Positions 26,981 to 36,192 are shown, counted from the stretch's first letter. The stretch is DNA of 64,000 nucleotides from Croceivirga sp. (GCA_028284935.1 JANQQQ010000036.1:1-64000), one strand, 5' to 3'. The notes: a model not told the origin generated them from the sequence alone. A program made the numbers and translations.

Positions 26981-28069
26981 ATGAAGAACAGGATTCTATC
27001 AGTGGATATCTTTAGGGGAATGACCATTGTTCTCATGATATTGGTCAACACCCCTGGAACGTGGTCCAACGTCTATGCCCCACTGCTTCATGCCGAATGG
27101 CATGGCTACACTCCCACGGATTTGGTGTTTCCCTTTTTCTTGTTCATTGTAGGGACGTCCATTGTGTTTGCCTACCAAAACAAAACAACTTCTGGGGCCA
27201 CCTACAGGAAGATTACCGTACGAAGTTTAAAGTTGATTGGCCTAGGATTGATTCTTGGCGCGTTTACCATTAGCTTCCCCTTCATCAAGGAGTTTTCAAC
27301 CATCCGTTTCCCTGGGGTTTTACAGCGCATAGGGGTGGTCTTTTTCTTTGCTGCCGTTCTTTTTCTTAACCTCGATTGGAAAAAACTGATTGGGTTGACA
27401 GCGGCAATTCTTGTGGGTTATTGGATAATGATGGCTTTCATACCCGTGGAAGGACAACCTTCCACCTTTGAAAGGGCACCCAATAATTTGGCAAACTGGC
27501 TTGATGTAAAGGTGTTTGGCTCGCACAATTATAGGCCTGATTATGACCCTGAAGGTCTGTTAAGTACATTGCCATCCGTAGCTAGTGCGCTATTGGGTAT
27601 TTTTACGGGACTTATTCTACGCTCCCAACAGAAGAAAAAAGCCACTATTCTTTTTGGTTTGGGAGGTTCCCTTTTGATTGTTGGGCATCTATGGGATTTC
27701 ATATTCCCTATAAACAAAGCCCTATGGACGAGCAGTTTTGTTTTGGTCACTGCAGGTTGGGGGAATATAGTATTGGCATTGATTTACTATATCACGGACA
27801 TTAGAAAGATTCAATTTGGTAGCATCTTTCGGTATGCCGGGGCCAACGCTATTATAGTTTACTTTCTATCAAGTTTCATTACCAAACTCTTTTATCTGAT
27901 AAAAGTGGATGGTGAGACTTCCATTCATGGCTGGCTTTTTGAAACGATTTATGTTCAGGATTTCCTTTCAATGCAATTATCGTCATTACTCTATGGTTTA
28001 ACAGTGGTTTCATTTTACTGTTTACTGGCCTACATACTATGGAAAAGAAAGATTTTTATTAAGGTTTAA
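26981..28069 (+). CDS. HGSNAT-like transmembrane acyltransferase (DUF5009 type)
   Basis: This 362-residue protein with about ten helices resembles heparan-alpha-glucosaminide N-acetyltransferase and its bacterial relatives. The N-terminal block SVDIFRGMTIVLMILVN is followed by LLHAEWHGYTPTDLVFPFF. His37 in that block aligns with the active histidine of the human enzyme (KHASWNG region). Such enzymes carry an acetyl group from cytoplasmic acetyl-CoA to an amino sugar across the membrane. It is coupled to the symporter gene with a 2-base gap. Its stop overlaps that of the convergent riboflavin synthase gene at TTAA. Confidence 0.8.
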   Translation: MKNRILSVDIFRGMTIVLMILVNTPGTWSNVYAPLLHAEWHGYTPTDLVFPFFLFIVGTSIVFAYQNKTTSGATYRKITVRSLKLIGLGLILGAFTISFPFIKEFSTIRFPGVLQRIGVVFFFAAVLFLNLDWKKLIGLTAAILVGYWIMMAFIPVEGQPSTFERAPNNLANWLDVKVFGSHNYRPDYDPEGLLSTLPSVASALLGIFTGLILRSQQKKKATILFGLGGSLLIVGHLWDFIFPINKALWTSSFVLVTAGWGNIVLALIYYITDIRKIQFGSIFRYAGANAIIVYFLSSFITKLFYLIKVDGETSIHGWLFETIYVQDFLSMQLSSLLYGLTVVSFYCLLAYILWKRKIFIKV

Positions 28070-28656
28070 CTATGGGCCTCCATCAATCGCGCCACGTACT
28101 TGCCAATCACATCAAATTCAAGGTTCACCTGTGAGCCCACCTCGTAGGAATTGAACCGAGTATGGTCATAGGTATAAGGAATGATTGCCACACTGAATTG
28201 GTTCTTTTGTGAATCCACCACCGTTAAACTAACACCGTCTACTGTTATTGACCCTTTTTCTATGGTGACATTATTTTTTAACGGGTCATATTGAAAGGTA
28301 TAAAGCCAGCTCCCATCCTTCTCTTCAACCTTGACGCAAACCGCGGTCTGATCTACATGACCCTGAACGATATGTCCATCAAGTCGCGCTCCAAGAACCA
28401 TTGCACGTTCCAAATTAACTCGACTCCCTAATTCAAGGGTACCAAGACTGGTTTTGTCCAGGGTCTCTTGAATAGCGGTAACGGTGTAACTGTCATCCTG
28501 AATGTCAACCACGGTCAGGCAAACCCCATTATGCGCCACACTTTGATCTATTTTAAGTTCAGGGGTGATTTGTGATTGTATACGAATATGAAGGTTTTCA
28601 CCTTCTTTTTTTAAACCCACCACTTCTCCTAAGGTCTCGATAATCCCAGTAAACAT
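28066..28656 (-). CDS. ribE: Riboflavin synthase, alpha chain
   Basis: This 196-residue enzyme dismutates two molecules of 6,7-dimethyl-8-ribityllumazine to riboflavin and a pyrimidine. Two lumazine-binding repeats are visible. The first begins MFTGIIETLGEVVGL and the second follows LGARLDGHIVQGHVDQ. The motif GVCLTV in repeat one is echoed by GVSLTV in repeat two. The length is normal. No FMN riboswitch was seen upstream in 28657-28798. Confidence 0.95.
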   Translation of the reverse strand: MFTGIIETLGEVVGLKKEGENLHIRIQSQITPELKIDQSVAHNGVCLTVVDIQDDSYTVTAIQETLDKTSLGTLELGSRVNLERAMVLGARLDGHIVQGHVDQTAVCVKVEEKDGSWLYTFQYDPLKNNVTIEKGSITVDGVSLTVVDSQKNQFSVAIIPYTYDHTRFNSYEVGSQVNLEFDVIGKYVARLMEAHS

Positions 28657-28766
28657 TTAGTTGCCTTTGTTTTTAGTTTCAATTTGTAGCCCAAGGCCTG
28701 TTCACGGCTTTTAACCTTTTTGCTTGAAGAGGGCGAAACCGCAATTTCAGGTGTAAATAAATTACC

Positions 28767-28774
28767 TAGCTTTG
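28767..28774 (+). promoter_or_regulatory. Promoter -7 box for pdxA
   Basis: TAGCTTTG is an exact match to the Bacteroidota -7 consensus TAnnTTTG, 24 bases before the chosen pdxA ATG at 28799. It also argues against the TTG start at 28772, which lies inside the box. Confidence 0.6.
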
Positions 28775-28798
28775 TTTTGTAAAATTAGGGATTCGGTC

Positions 28799-29860
28799 AT
28801 GGATTCTAAAGGGGAAGACAGGAAAATACGGGTTGGAATTTCGGTGGGCGACCTTAACGGAATTGGTTGCGAGGTTGCCTTAAAGTGTTTTTTGGATAAA
28901 AGGATGTTGGATTTTTGCACGCCAGTATTCTTTGCTTCGAACAAAGCTATTTCCCAACAGATCAAGGCTTTGGGATTTGAGATGCGATTCCATGGTATTC
29001 AGGAAGCCAAGAAGGCTCTGGATGGAAAAGTAAATGTGGTCAATGTTTGGAAAGAATCTTTTCCGCTGGCTTATGGAAACGCAACCGCGGATGGTGGAAA
29101 ATATGCAATAAAGTCGTTGAGGGCAGCAGTGGATGCCCTGAAAAAAGACGGTATTGATGTTTTGGTCACAGCGCCTATCAACAAGAATAATATTCAGGCA
29201 GAGGATTTTACGTTTCCAGGCCACACGGATTATTTGGCACAAGAACTCGAAGGAGAAAGCCTAATGTTTATGGTGACCAGTGAAATAAAGGTAGGCTTGT
29301 TAACCGACCATATAGCGGTAAAGAATGTGGCAGCGGCAATCACTACAAAATTGATTCGGGAAAAGGTGTTCACCATAATGAGTTCATTGACGATGGACTT
29401 TGGTATCCGCAGACCAAAAATTGCTTTATTGGGCATCAATCCCCACAGTGGCGACAATGGAACCATAGGAAAGGAAGACGAAGAAATAATGAAGCCCGCC
29501 ATAGCTTCATTATTCAATGAAGGACATATGGTGTACGGCCCCTATTCAGCAGATAGTTTTTTTGGTTCCCAAACCCATTTGGCTTTTGATGCCATCTTGG
29601 CGGCCTATCACGACCAAGGTCTGATTCCGTTCAAAACACTAAGCTTTGGCCAAGGGGTAAATTATACAGCGGGCTTATCCAAAATAAGAACCTCTCCAGA
29701 TCATGGTACGGCTTATGAGATTGCAGGAAAAAACCAAGCGGATGAAAGCTCATTCAAGGAAGCCATATTTACGGCCATTAGGATTTTCAAAAACAGGGAG
29801 GACTATAAAAACCTTACCAAGAATCCATTAAAAAGGCAGTCCGTAAAGAGAACAGGGTAG
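28799..29860 (+). CDS. pdxA: 4-hydroxythreonine-4-phosphate dehydrogenase
   Basis: This 353-residue enzyme of pyridoxal phosphate synthesis oxidises and decarboxylates 4-phosphohydroxythreonine. Motifs are VGISVGDLNGIGCEV at the N terminus, TAPINKNNI, FPGHTDYLA, the metal-binding GINPHSGDNGTIG and AYHDQGLIPFK, and TSPDHGTAYEIAG near the end. It starts at ATG 28799, downstream of a consensus promoter box. It opens the block leading to DUF177, L32 and the fatty-acid genes. Confidence 0.95.
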   Translation: MDSKGEDRKIRVGISVGDLNGIGCEVALKCFLDKRMLDFCTPVFFASNKAISQQIKALGFEMRFHGIQEAKKALDGKVNVVNVWKESFPLAYGNATADGGKYAIKSLRAAVDALKKDGIDVLVTAPINKNNIQAEDFTFPGHTDYLAQELEGESLMFMVTSEIKVGLLTDHIAVKNVAAAITTKLIREKVFTIMSSLTMDFGIRRPKIALLGINPHSGDNGTIGKEDEEIMKPAIASLFNEGHMVYGPYSADSFFGSQTHLAFDAILAAYHDQGLIPFKTLSFGQGVNYTAGLSKIRTSPDHGTAYEIAGKNQADESSFKEAIFTAIRIFKNREDYKNLTKNPLKRQSVKRTG

Positions 29861-29905
29861 CGTTTGATTTTTAGGGGGATTCTTAGGTGTTCTACAAATA
29901 AAATG

Positions 29906-29913
29906 TATCTTTG
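29906..29913 (+). promoter_or_regulatory. Promoter -7 box for the DUF177-rpmF operon
   Basis: TATCTTTG exactly fits TAnnTTTG and lies 42 bases before the DUF177 ATG, giving a leader of about 35 bases. The -33 element is weak. Confidence 0.6.
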
Positions 29914-29955
29914 CACCCGCCTTAGAAGGCAGGTACACAAATCTTTAGTGTTGGA

Positions 29956-30492
29956 ATGATGAAAAAGAAGGAGTTTTTTATTCCTTTTGTTGGATTAAAA
30001 CAAGGAAAGCATAGGTTTGGGTATAACATTGACAATACGTTCTTTGAGTCTTTTGGTTACGAGGAGTTCAACGGGGCCAATATTGAAGCTGAAGCTACTT
30101 TAAATAAGACCAGCACCATGATGGAGCTTGACATTGCGGCGGATGGGTCGGTCAATGTGAATTGTGATTTGACCAATGAGCCGTACGATCAAGAAATTAC
30201 CTCAGAGTTGCATTTGGTCATCAAGTTCGGGGAAGAATATAATGATGAAGATGATGAGATTTTGATTCTCCCTCATAGGGAACATCAGTTCAACATTGCC
30301 CAATATTTATACGAAATGTTGGTGTTGGCCGTTCCACAAAAACGAATGCACCCCGGTGTTTTGGATGGCACATTGAAGTCAGAGGCATTGCAAAAGCTTC
30401 AGGAACTGCAACCAAAGGAAACAACGAAAGAAGATAACAATACCGACCCAAGGTGGGACGGATTAAAAAAATTATTAACGGATAATAAATAG
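29956..30492 (+). CDS. DUF177/YceD family protein
   Basis: This 178-residue soluble protein belongs to the DUF177 (YceD) family, linked in other bacteria and plants to 23S rRNA accumulation or large-subunit assembly. The family core is the acidic strand-rich middle (VNCDLTNEPYDQEITSELHL) and the C-terminal block VPQKRMHPG. It lies 6 bases before rpmF, a pairing that is conserved across bacteria. Starts at 29956 and 29959 are equally possible. Confidence 0.9.
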   Translation: MMKKKEFFIPFVGLKQGKHRFGYNIDNTFFESFGYEEFNGANIEAEATLNKTSTMMELDIAADGSVNVNCDLTNEPYDQEITSELHLVIKFGEEYNDEDDEILILPHREHQFNIAQYLYEMLVLAVPQKRMHPGVLDGTLKSEALQKLQELQPKETTKEDNNTDPRWDGLKKLLTDNK

Positions 30493-30498
30493 GAAAAC

Positions 30499-30699
30499 AT
30501 GGCACATCCTAAAAGAAAAATATCAAAAACCAGAAGGGATAAAAGAAGGACCCACTATAAGGCTAGTGTTCCGACCATTGCCAAAGATTCTTCGACAGGA
30601 GAACTGCACTTATATCATAGGGCACATTGGCACGAAGGAAAACTGTACTACCGAGGCCAAGTTTTAATTGATGCTACGGAAGAAGAATCTGCAGCTTAA
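30499..30699 (+). CDS. rpmF: 50S ribosomal protein L32
   Basis: This 66-residue basic ribosomal protein begins [20 protein letters not shown], the typical L32 opening. The zinc-binding cysteines found in some L32 proteins are absent, so this is the Cys-minus form. It is co-transcribed with DUF177 and followed by a terminator. Confidence 0.96.
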   Translation: MAHPKRKISKTRRDKRRTHYKASVPTIAKDSSTGELHLYHRAHWHEGKLYYRGQVLIDATEEESAA

Positions 30700-30726
30700 T
30701 AACAGACCTTAGGCATAAAATATGAG

Positions 30727-30760
30727 CTCCCGTTTCATTTTTGGAAACAGGGAGTTTTTT
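30727..30760 (+). terminator. Rho-independent terminator after rpmF
   Basis: The arm 30727-30736 (CTCCCGTTTC) pairs with 30744-30754 with one bulged A, and six T residues follow at 30755-30760. It separates rpmF from fabH. Confidence 0.85.
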
Positions 30761-30834
30761 ATTTGTAGGTAATGGCGAAAACGAACGTTTTTGATTAAAA
30801 TATCGAAGAAAATCACTACTTTTCGACGATTTAG

Positions 30835-30855
30835 AGCCAAATTTTGGCTTTTTTT
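30835..30855 (+). terminator. Terminator-like hairpin in the fabH leader
   Basis: A 6-bp stem (AGCCAA with TTGGCT) with a 3-base loop is followed by a run of T ending at 30855, only 17 bases before the fabH ATG. It may be a second terminator for rpmF readthrough or an attenuator in the fabH leader. A possible promoter (TTTG at 30790-30793, TACTTTTC at 30817-30824) lies just upstream. Confidence 0.45.
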
Positions 30856-30872
30856 GATAAAATTCATTTCTA

Positions 30873-31868
30873 ATGGCTAGAACAACCGCGGCAATTACAG
30901 CTGTAGGGGGATATGTTCCCGAATATGTGTTAACCAATCAGATTCTAGAAACCATGGTTGACACAAATGATGAGTGGATTACCACAAGGACAGGAATAAA
31001 GGAACGTAGATTGCTAAAAAAAGAAGGTGCAGGATCATCCTATTTGGCTATCGAAGCGGTAAAGGATTTAATGCAAAAAAAAGACTTGAATCCTGAAGAA
31101 ATTGATTTGGTTCTTGTCGCTACAGCAACACCAGACATGCTGGTGGCTTCCACTGCAGCATACGTTGCTTCGGAGATTGGAGCCACCAATGCATTTGCAT
31201 ATGATTTGCTGGCAGCTTGTTCGAGTTTTCTTTACGGAATGTCAACAGCCGCAAGCTATATAGAATCAGGAAGATATAAAAAAGTTCTCCTCATAGGTGC
31301 TGATAAGATGTCTTCTATTATTGACTATACGGACAGGGCCACCTGTATTATTTTTGGTGATGGAGCTGGAGCAGTATTGTTTGAACCCAATGAAGAAGGG
31401 CTTGGGTCTCAAGACGAATATTTGAGGTCTGATGGCAATGGTCGAGAATTTTTAAAAATGGAAGCAGGGGGCTCCATATTGCCCGCTTCACATGAAACCG
31501 TGGACAAGCGGTTGCATTATGCCAGACAAGACGGAAAATCCGTGTTTAAATTTGCTGTCTCCAATATGGCAGATGTTTCGGCCAAAATCATGGAGCGAAA
31601 CAATCTTACCCATGCTGACGTACAATGGCTGGTACCGCACCAAGCCAATAAAAGGATAATTGATGCTACCGCTAAACGAATGGGATTGGAAGATTCCAAA
31701 GTAATGATGAACATTCACAAGTATGGAAATACTACCTCAGCCACCTTGCCTTTATTGCTCCATGATTATGAAAAGCAATTGAGTAAAGGTGACAACTTGG
31801 TATTTGCAGCATTTGGCGGCGGATTCACTTGGGGATCCATCTATTTAAAATGGGCCTATACTATTTAA
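30873..31868 (+). CDS. fabH: 3-oxoacyl-ACP synthase III
   Basis: This 331-residue condensing enzyme starts fatty-acid synthesis by joining an acyl-CoA primer to malonyl-ACP. The catalytic triad is visible: Cys116 in LLAACSSFLYG, His in WLVPHQANKRI and Asn in KYGNTTSAT. It is followed after 24 bases by accB, so supply of malonyl-CoA and its first use are linked in one transcript. Confidence 0.95.
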   Translation: MARTTAAITAVGGYVPEYVLTNQILETMVDTNDEWITTRTGIKERRLLKKEGAGSSYLAIEAVKDLMQKKDLNPEEIDLVLVATATPDMLVASTAAYVASEIGATNAFAYDLLAACSSFLYGMSTAASYIESGRYKKVLLIGADKMSSIIDYTDRATCIIFGDGAGAVLFEPNEEGLGSQDEYLRSDGNGREFLKMEAGGSILPASHETVDKRLHYARQDGKSVFKFAVSNMADVSAKIMERNNLTHADVQWLVPHQANKRIIDATAKRMGLEDSKVMMNIHKYGNTTSATLPLLLHDYEKQLSKGDNLVFAAFGGGFTWGSIYLKWAYTI

Positions 31869-31892
31869 AATCGACTAACTAAATCATATGTA

Positions 31893-32384
31893 ATGGATAT
31901 CAAGGAAATTCAAAGTCTAATAAAATTCGTGGCCAAATCTGGCGCCAGTGAAGTAAAATTAGAGATGGAAGATATCAAAATCACCATCCGTACGGGCAGT
32001 TCGTCTGCTACGCCAGAGACCACGATTGTTCAGCAAATTCCGGTGGCTCAATCTCCAGTTGCGGCCGCCCCGGCGCCTGTTCAAGAAACCCCAACTCCTA
32101 CTGCTCCTGCTCAGGAAACTGGACCCGCAGAGGACGATTCAAAGTATATTACCATTAAGTCGCCAATAATCGGAACATTCTATCGTAAACCTTCGCCAGA
32201 TAAACCTGCTTTTGTTGAGGTGGGTTCTGATATCAAACAAGGTGATGTGCTATGCGTTATTGAGGCCATGAAGTTATTCAATGACATTGAATCTGAAGTC
32301 TCAGGAAAGATTGTGAAGGTATTGGTAGATGATTCTTCCCCAGTAGAATTTGATCAACCCTTGTTCTTGGTCGACCCAAGTTAA
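31893..32384 (+). CDS. accB: Biotin carboxyl carrier protein of acetyl-CoA carboxylase
   Basis: This 163-residue carrier has an N-terminal domain (1-38), a Pro/Ala hinge (about 48-78) and a C-terminal biotinyl domain. The biotin lysine is Lys127 in VIEAMKLFNDIE. It shuttles carboxyl groups between AccC and the carboxyltransferase. The next gene is accC, separated by a palindromic spacer. Confidence 0.96.
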   Translation: MDIKEIQSLIKFVAKSGASEVKLEMEDIKITIRTGSSSATPETTIVQQIPVAQSPVAAAPAPVQETPTPTAPAQETGPAEDDSKYITIKSPIIGTFYRKPSPDKPAFVEVGSDIKQGDVLCVIEAMKLFNDIESEVSGKIVKVLVDDSSPVEFDQPLFLVDPS

Positions 32385-32387
32385 TTG

Positions 32388-32450
32388 AAAATTCCAAACT
32401 CCAAACACCAAAATCCAATTTGGGATTTGGAATTTGAGATTTGTAATTTT
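32388..32450. repeat. Imperfect 31-base inverted repeat between accB and accC
   Basis: The arm 32388-32418 is largely the complement of 32420-32450, both built of short CCAAA-like units such as TTCCAAA, giving a near-continuous palindrome ending 7 bases before the accC ATG. This AT-rich pattern of CCAAA-like units looks like the dispersed intergenic palindromes seen in flavobacterial genomes. It could fold in the message. Confidence 0.7.
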
Positions 32451-32457
32451 TACAATT

Positions 32458-33810
32458 ATGTTCAAAAAAATATTGATAGCAAACAGGGGAGAAATTGCAC
32501 TTCGGGTCATTCGCACCTGCAAGGAAATGGGTATCAAAACGGTAGCAGTATACTCCAAAGCTGATGAAGAAAGCCTCCATGTCCGTTTTGCCGATGAAGC
32601 GGTTTGTATTGGTCCCGCACCAAGTAGCGAATCTTACTTGAAAATCCCTAATATTATTGCTGCTGCTGAGATTACGAACGCTGACGCCATTCACCCAGGA
32701 TATGGATTTCTCTCAGAAAACTCAAAGTTTTCCAAAATCTGTGCAGAATCCGACATCAAGTTTATTGGGGCCTCATCCGAGCAAATAGAAAAAATGGGAG
32801 ACAAGGCCACCGCCAAGGAAACCATGAAAAAAGCGGGAGTACCCTGTGTCCCTGGTTCTGATGGTTTATTGAAGGATGTTGCCCACGCCAAAAAGGAAGC
32901 TAAGAAAATGGGCTATCCGGTCATGATTAAAGCTACTGCCGGAGGTGGCGGTAAGGGGATGCGTGCCATTTGGTCGGAAGACGAAATGGAGAAGAATTTC
33001 AATAGTGCCGTCACGGAAGCCACCGCTGCCTTTGGAAATGGAGGCATGTACATGGAGAAACTCATTGAGGAGCCAAGGCATATAGAAATTCAAGTGGTCG
33101 GTGATCAATTTGGCAAAGCCTGCCACCTATCAGAACGGGATTGTTCAGTACAACGAAGACATCAAAAACTCACCGAGGAAACACCGTCTCCGTTTATGAC
33201 GGATAAGTTACGTGAAGAGATGGGCAAAGCTGCGGTAAAGGCAGCAGAATACATCAAATACGAAGGTGCCGGAACCGTGGAATTTTTGGTGGATAAGCAT
33301 CGAAACTTCTATTTTATGGAGATGAATACCCGAATCCAGGTGGAACACCCTATTACGGAACAGGTCATTGATTACGATTTGATTCGAGAACAGATTTTGG
33401 TTGCGGGTGGTGTGCCCATTTCGGGGAAAAACTACACACCAAAACTGCATTCCATTGAATGTCGCATCAATGCAGAAGATCCTTACAATGGTTTTCGACC
33501 TTCACCGGGAAGAATTTCTACGCTTCACACGCCCGGAGGACATGGCGTGCGTCTGGATACCCATGTATATAGTGGATATGTAATTCCACCCAACTATGAT
33601 TCAATGGTGGCCAAATTAATTACTACCGCCCAGACCCGTGAGGAGGCCATCAATAAAATGCGTCGTGCCTTGGATGAATTCGTAATTGAAGGGGTGAAGA
33701 CCACAATACCTTTCCATAGGCAATTGATGGACCATCCAGACTACTTGGCCGGCAACTATACCACCAAGTTCATGGAAGATTTTGAGATGGACGAGAAATA
33801 TGCGTATTAA
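32458..33810 (+). CDS. accC: Acetyl-CoA carboxylase biotin carboxylase subunit
   Basis: This 450-residue ATP-grasp enzyme carboxylates biotin on AccB with bicarbonate and ATP. It opens [20 protein letters not shown], with the glycine-rich loop [20 protein letters not shown] and the metal/active-site block [15 protein letters not shown] frame extending to 32434 exists, but the ATG at 32458 gives the universal N terminus. It uses bicarbonate, as does PEP carboxylase upstream in the window. Confidence 0.96.
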   Translation: MFKKILIANRGEIALRVIRTCKEMGIKTVAVYSKADEESLHVRFADEAVCIGPAPSSESYLKIPNIIAAAEITNADAIHPGYGFLSENSKFSKICAESDIKFIGASSEQIEKMGDKATAKETMKKAGVPCVPGSDGLLKDVAHAKKEAKKMGYPVMIKATAGGGGKGMRAIWSEDEMEKNFNSAVTEATAAFGNGGMYMEKLIEEPRHIEIQVVGDQFGKACHLSERDCSVQRRHQKLTEETPSPFMTDKLREEMGKAAVKAAEYIKYEGAGTVEFLVDKHRNFYFMEMNTRIQVEHPITEQVIDYDLIREQILVAGGVPISGKNYTPKLHSIECRINAEDPYNGFRPSPGRISTLHTPGGHGVRLDTHVYSGYVIPPNYDSMVAKLITTAQTREEAINKMRRALDEFVIEGVKTTIPFHRQLMDHPDYLAGNYTTKFMEDFEMDEKYAY

Positions 33811-33818
33811 ATAAACTA

Positions 33819-33841
33819 CCCCGACACTGTCGGGGTTTTTT
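33819..33841 (+). terminator. Rho-independent terminator after accC
   Basis: A perfect 7-bp GC-rich stem (CCCCGAC with GTCGGGG) with loop ACT is followed by six T residues. It ends the fabH-accB-accC unit, 4 bases before the next ATG. Confidence 0.9.
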
Positions 33842-33845
33842 GTAT

Positions 33846-34958
33846 ATGGAATTAAGCTATTGGGAATACAAAACGTGGTTGTCAAATATTGATTTTACCA
33901 TAGTCGGTAGTGGTATTGTGGGGTTAAGTACTGCGCTTTCACTCAAAGAAAAATACCCCAAAGCCAAGGTCTTGATTCTGGAAAAAGGGATATTGCCCCA
34001 AGGCGCAAGTACTAAAAATGCCGGGTTTGCCTGTTTTGGTAGTATTTCGGAGATTTTGGCCGATTTGGAAAACCATTCAGAGGAAGAAGTGGTTGGTCTA
34101 GTAGCACAGCGCTGGGAAGGGATTCAGGCCTTACGGAAACTCTTGGGAGACAGAACTATTGATTTTCAAACGCTGGGAGGCCATGAAATATTTCTTGAAG
34201 ATGATGGCCTCCTGTATGAAAAGAGCTTGGATAATCTAAGTACCATCAACACATTGCTCCATCCAGTTTTTGGTGGGGACCCGTTTTGTACATCTAGGAA
34301 TTGCTTTGGCTTTGAACGCATTGAACAGAAGTATATTACCCATCGGTTTGAAGGGCAACTGGACACAGGTCTAATGATGCAAGGATTATTGGACTTGGCT
34401 CAAGAAAAGGGCATTAGAATCATAAACAACAGTACTGTGGAATCCTTTGAAGAAGGAGAAGCCGAAGTAATTGTTCAGACCAATAATTTTGAGCTGAAAA
34501 CCAAAAAACTATTGTTGGCAACCAATGGTTTTTCTAAGCAAGTTCTCAATGAGGATGTTGACCCAGCCCGAGCTCAAGTATTGATTACAAAACCTATTGA
34601 CCACTTGAAGATTGAGGGTACCTTCCATTTTGATCAGGGCTATTATTACTTTAGGAATATTGACAATCGTATCCTATTCGGTGGGGGCCGAAATTTGGAT
34701 TTTGAAACTGAGCGAACGACGGATTTTGGGCACACCGATTTGGTCCACAATACCTTGGAGAAATTGTTGAGAGAAGTGATTCTGCCAAATACACCCTTTG
34801 AAATTGATCGAAGATGGAGTGGTATTATGGGTGTGGGAAGACAAAAGAAACCAATAATCAAACAACTTTCAGAGAACACTTACTGTGGTATACGACTTGG
34901 GGGAATGGGTGTGGCCATTGGCTCCTTGGTTGGAAAGGAATTGGCAGCAATGGTATAA
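33846..34958 (+). CDS. FAD-dependent oxidoreductase (DAO family)
   Basis: This 370-residue flavoprotein of the D-amino-acid-oxidase/glycine-oxidase type has the Rossmann motif DFTIVGSGIVGLSTAL at about residues 18-33 and the C-terminal FAD block MGVGRQKKP with GIRLGGMGVAIGS. It would oxidise an amine or amino acid; the substrate is unknown. The ATG at 33846 begins the MELSYWEYKTW opening, which I recall from flavobacterial relatives. The start lies almost directly after the T-run of the accC terminator, which is odd. Confidence 0.85.
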   Translation: MELSYWEYKTWLSNIDFTIVGSGIVGLSTALSLKEKYPKAKVLILEKGILPQGASTKNAGFACFGSISEILADLENHSEEEVVGLVAQRWEGIQALRKLLGDRTIDFQTLGGHEIFLEDDGLLYEKSLDNLSTINTLLHPVFGGDPFCTSRNCFGFERIEQKYITHRFEGQLDTGLMMQGLLDLAQEKGIRIINNSTVESFEEGEAEVIVQTNNFELKTKKLLLATNGFSKQVLNEDVDPARAQVLITKPIDHLKIEGTFHFDQGYYYFRNIDNRILFGGGRNLDFETERTTDFGHTDLVHNTLEKLLREVILPNTPFEIDRRWSGIMGVGRQKKPIIKQLSENTYCGIRLGGMGVAIGSLVGKELAAMV

Positions 34959-35035
34959 CGATTAGATCACTACTGGTTTTCTTTCGATAATGTAACCTTT
35001 TCCGGAATTCTGGGTCACTAGTGAAAACTAGGGAC

Positions 35036-36181
35036 ATGAACCGACTTTTGATTACAACAGGCACTTGCTTAACACTGCTATTTTCTTTTGGACAACAAAA
35101 TCAAAAGACCAATTCGCGTTTTGAATTGTTTCAATTGGACTCAACGAACAATCAGTTAGTTCGTTGGTTTAAGAAAAAGATTGACAGCGCCATGCATTTA
35201 AACAACATTCCAGCAGTATCCGTTGCAATTGTAAAAGAAGGAAGAATAATCCTATCGGAGGGATTTGGTTTCCATGATCGCAGTGAAACCGTTCGTGCAA
35301 ATAGTTTTTCGGTCTATCAAATTGCCTCTGACACCAAAAAGATGACAGGAATCATCGCAAAGCATTTGGTAAATCAGGGAAAATTAAACTTAGATACCCC
35401 CATAGTACACTATTTGATTGATTCCCTTGAGCCTGAAGCCGAAGAAAGACTGCGCAACATTACGGTACGGCATCTTCTTAGGCATACATCAGGACTGCCC
35501 TATAGGGAACTTACGGAAAAAAGAAAAGATGGGGAACCCATGCTTGTTCCGTACACAGAAGAAGATGTTTTGAACGACTTAAATTCAGTTGAATTGCTAG
35601 TAGAACCTGGGACCAAATTTGGCTATTCAAATTTTGGGTATGCTGTTGCGGGATATCTATGTGAACAGGCGAGTGGGGAAACCTACCAAGAGTTGATTCG
35701 AAAATATATTTCAGAAGCTTATGACATGCCCAACACCACCATAGTACTGACCAATGAGCAAAAAACACATTTGGTAACCCCCTATCGAAAAGAAGACAGA
35801 AGCAAAGCCACAAGCGCCTTTACTATGGGAAAGTTAGCCGCAGCTGGGGGTGTATATTCCAATGTAAACGACCTATCCAAACTAATAATACAACAGATAA
35901 ATGCTTACCAAAGCCATAATCGTTTAGAGAATGATCGAAACCCCTTGGTTCTCAATGAGGATATAGATGTCAAGGAAAATGGCTACGGTTTTGGTTTGGG
36001 GAAAAAGGTTTTTGAAACAGGAATACAATTTGGTCACGGGGGCGATCTTGACGGATTTGCCAGTGGGTATATTTTTTCACCGCAATATAAATCGGGAGTT
36101 ATTATACTGACATCCAGCGGAGGAAGATGGATAGGAGAATTGGAAAAAATATTATTTCACAAACTCACGGACAGATTATAA
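35036..36181 (+). CDS. Secreted serine hydrolase (class C beta-lactamase fold)
   Basis: This 381-residue protein has a probable signal peptide (MNRLLITTGTCLTLLFSFG). Its catalytic motifs are SxxK in ASDTKKM, YxN in GYSNFGYAVAG and HGG in GHGGDLDG. Members include DD-peptidases, esterases and beta-lactamase-like proteins, so resistance should not be assumed. A GTG at 35021 is possible, but the ATG at 35036 starts the signal peptide cleanly. It converges on the ABC array. Confidence 0.87.
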   Translation: MNRLLITTGTCLTLLFSFGQQNQKTNSRFELFQLDSTNNQLVRWFKKKIDSAMHLNNIPAVSVAIVKEGRIILSEGFGFHDRSETVRANSFSVYQIASDTKKMTGIIAKHLVNQGKLNLDTPIVHYLIDSLEPEAEERLRNITVRHLLRHTSGLPYRELTEKRKDGEPMLVPYTEEDVLNDLNSVELLVEPGTKFGYSNFGYAVAGYLCEQASGETYQELIRKYISEAYDMPNTTIVLTNEQKTHLVTPYRKEDRSKATSAFTMGKLAAAGGVYSNVNDLSKLIIQQINAYQSHNRLENDRNPLVLNEDIDVKENGYGFGLGKKVFETGIQFGHGGDLDGFASGYIFSPQYKSGVIILTSSGGRWIGELEKILFHKLTDRL

Positions 36182-36192
36182 TAAATACCTTG

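Noticed and set aside
28657-28798. Possible FMN riboswitch upstream of riboflavin synthase
   Set aside because: None of the conserved RFN element blocks could be found on the minus strand.
35036-36181. Antibiotic-resistance beta-lactamase
   Set aside because: The motifs fit the broad serine hydrolase/DD-peptidase family; nothing specific for beta-lactam resistance can be read.
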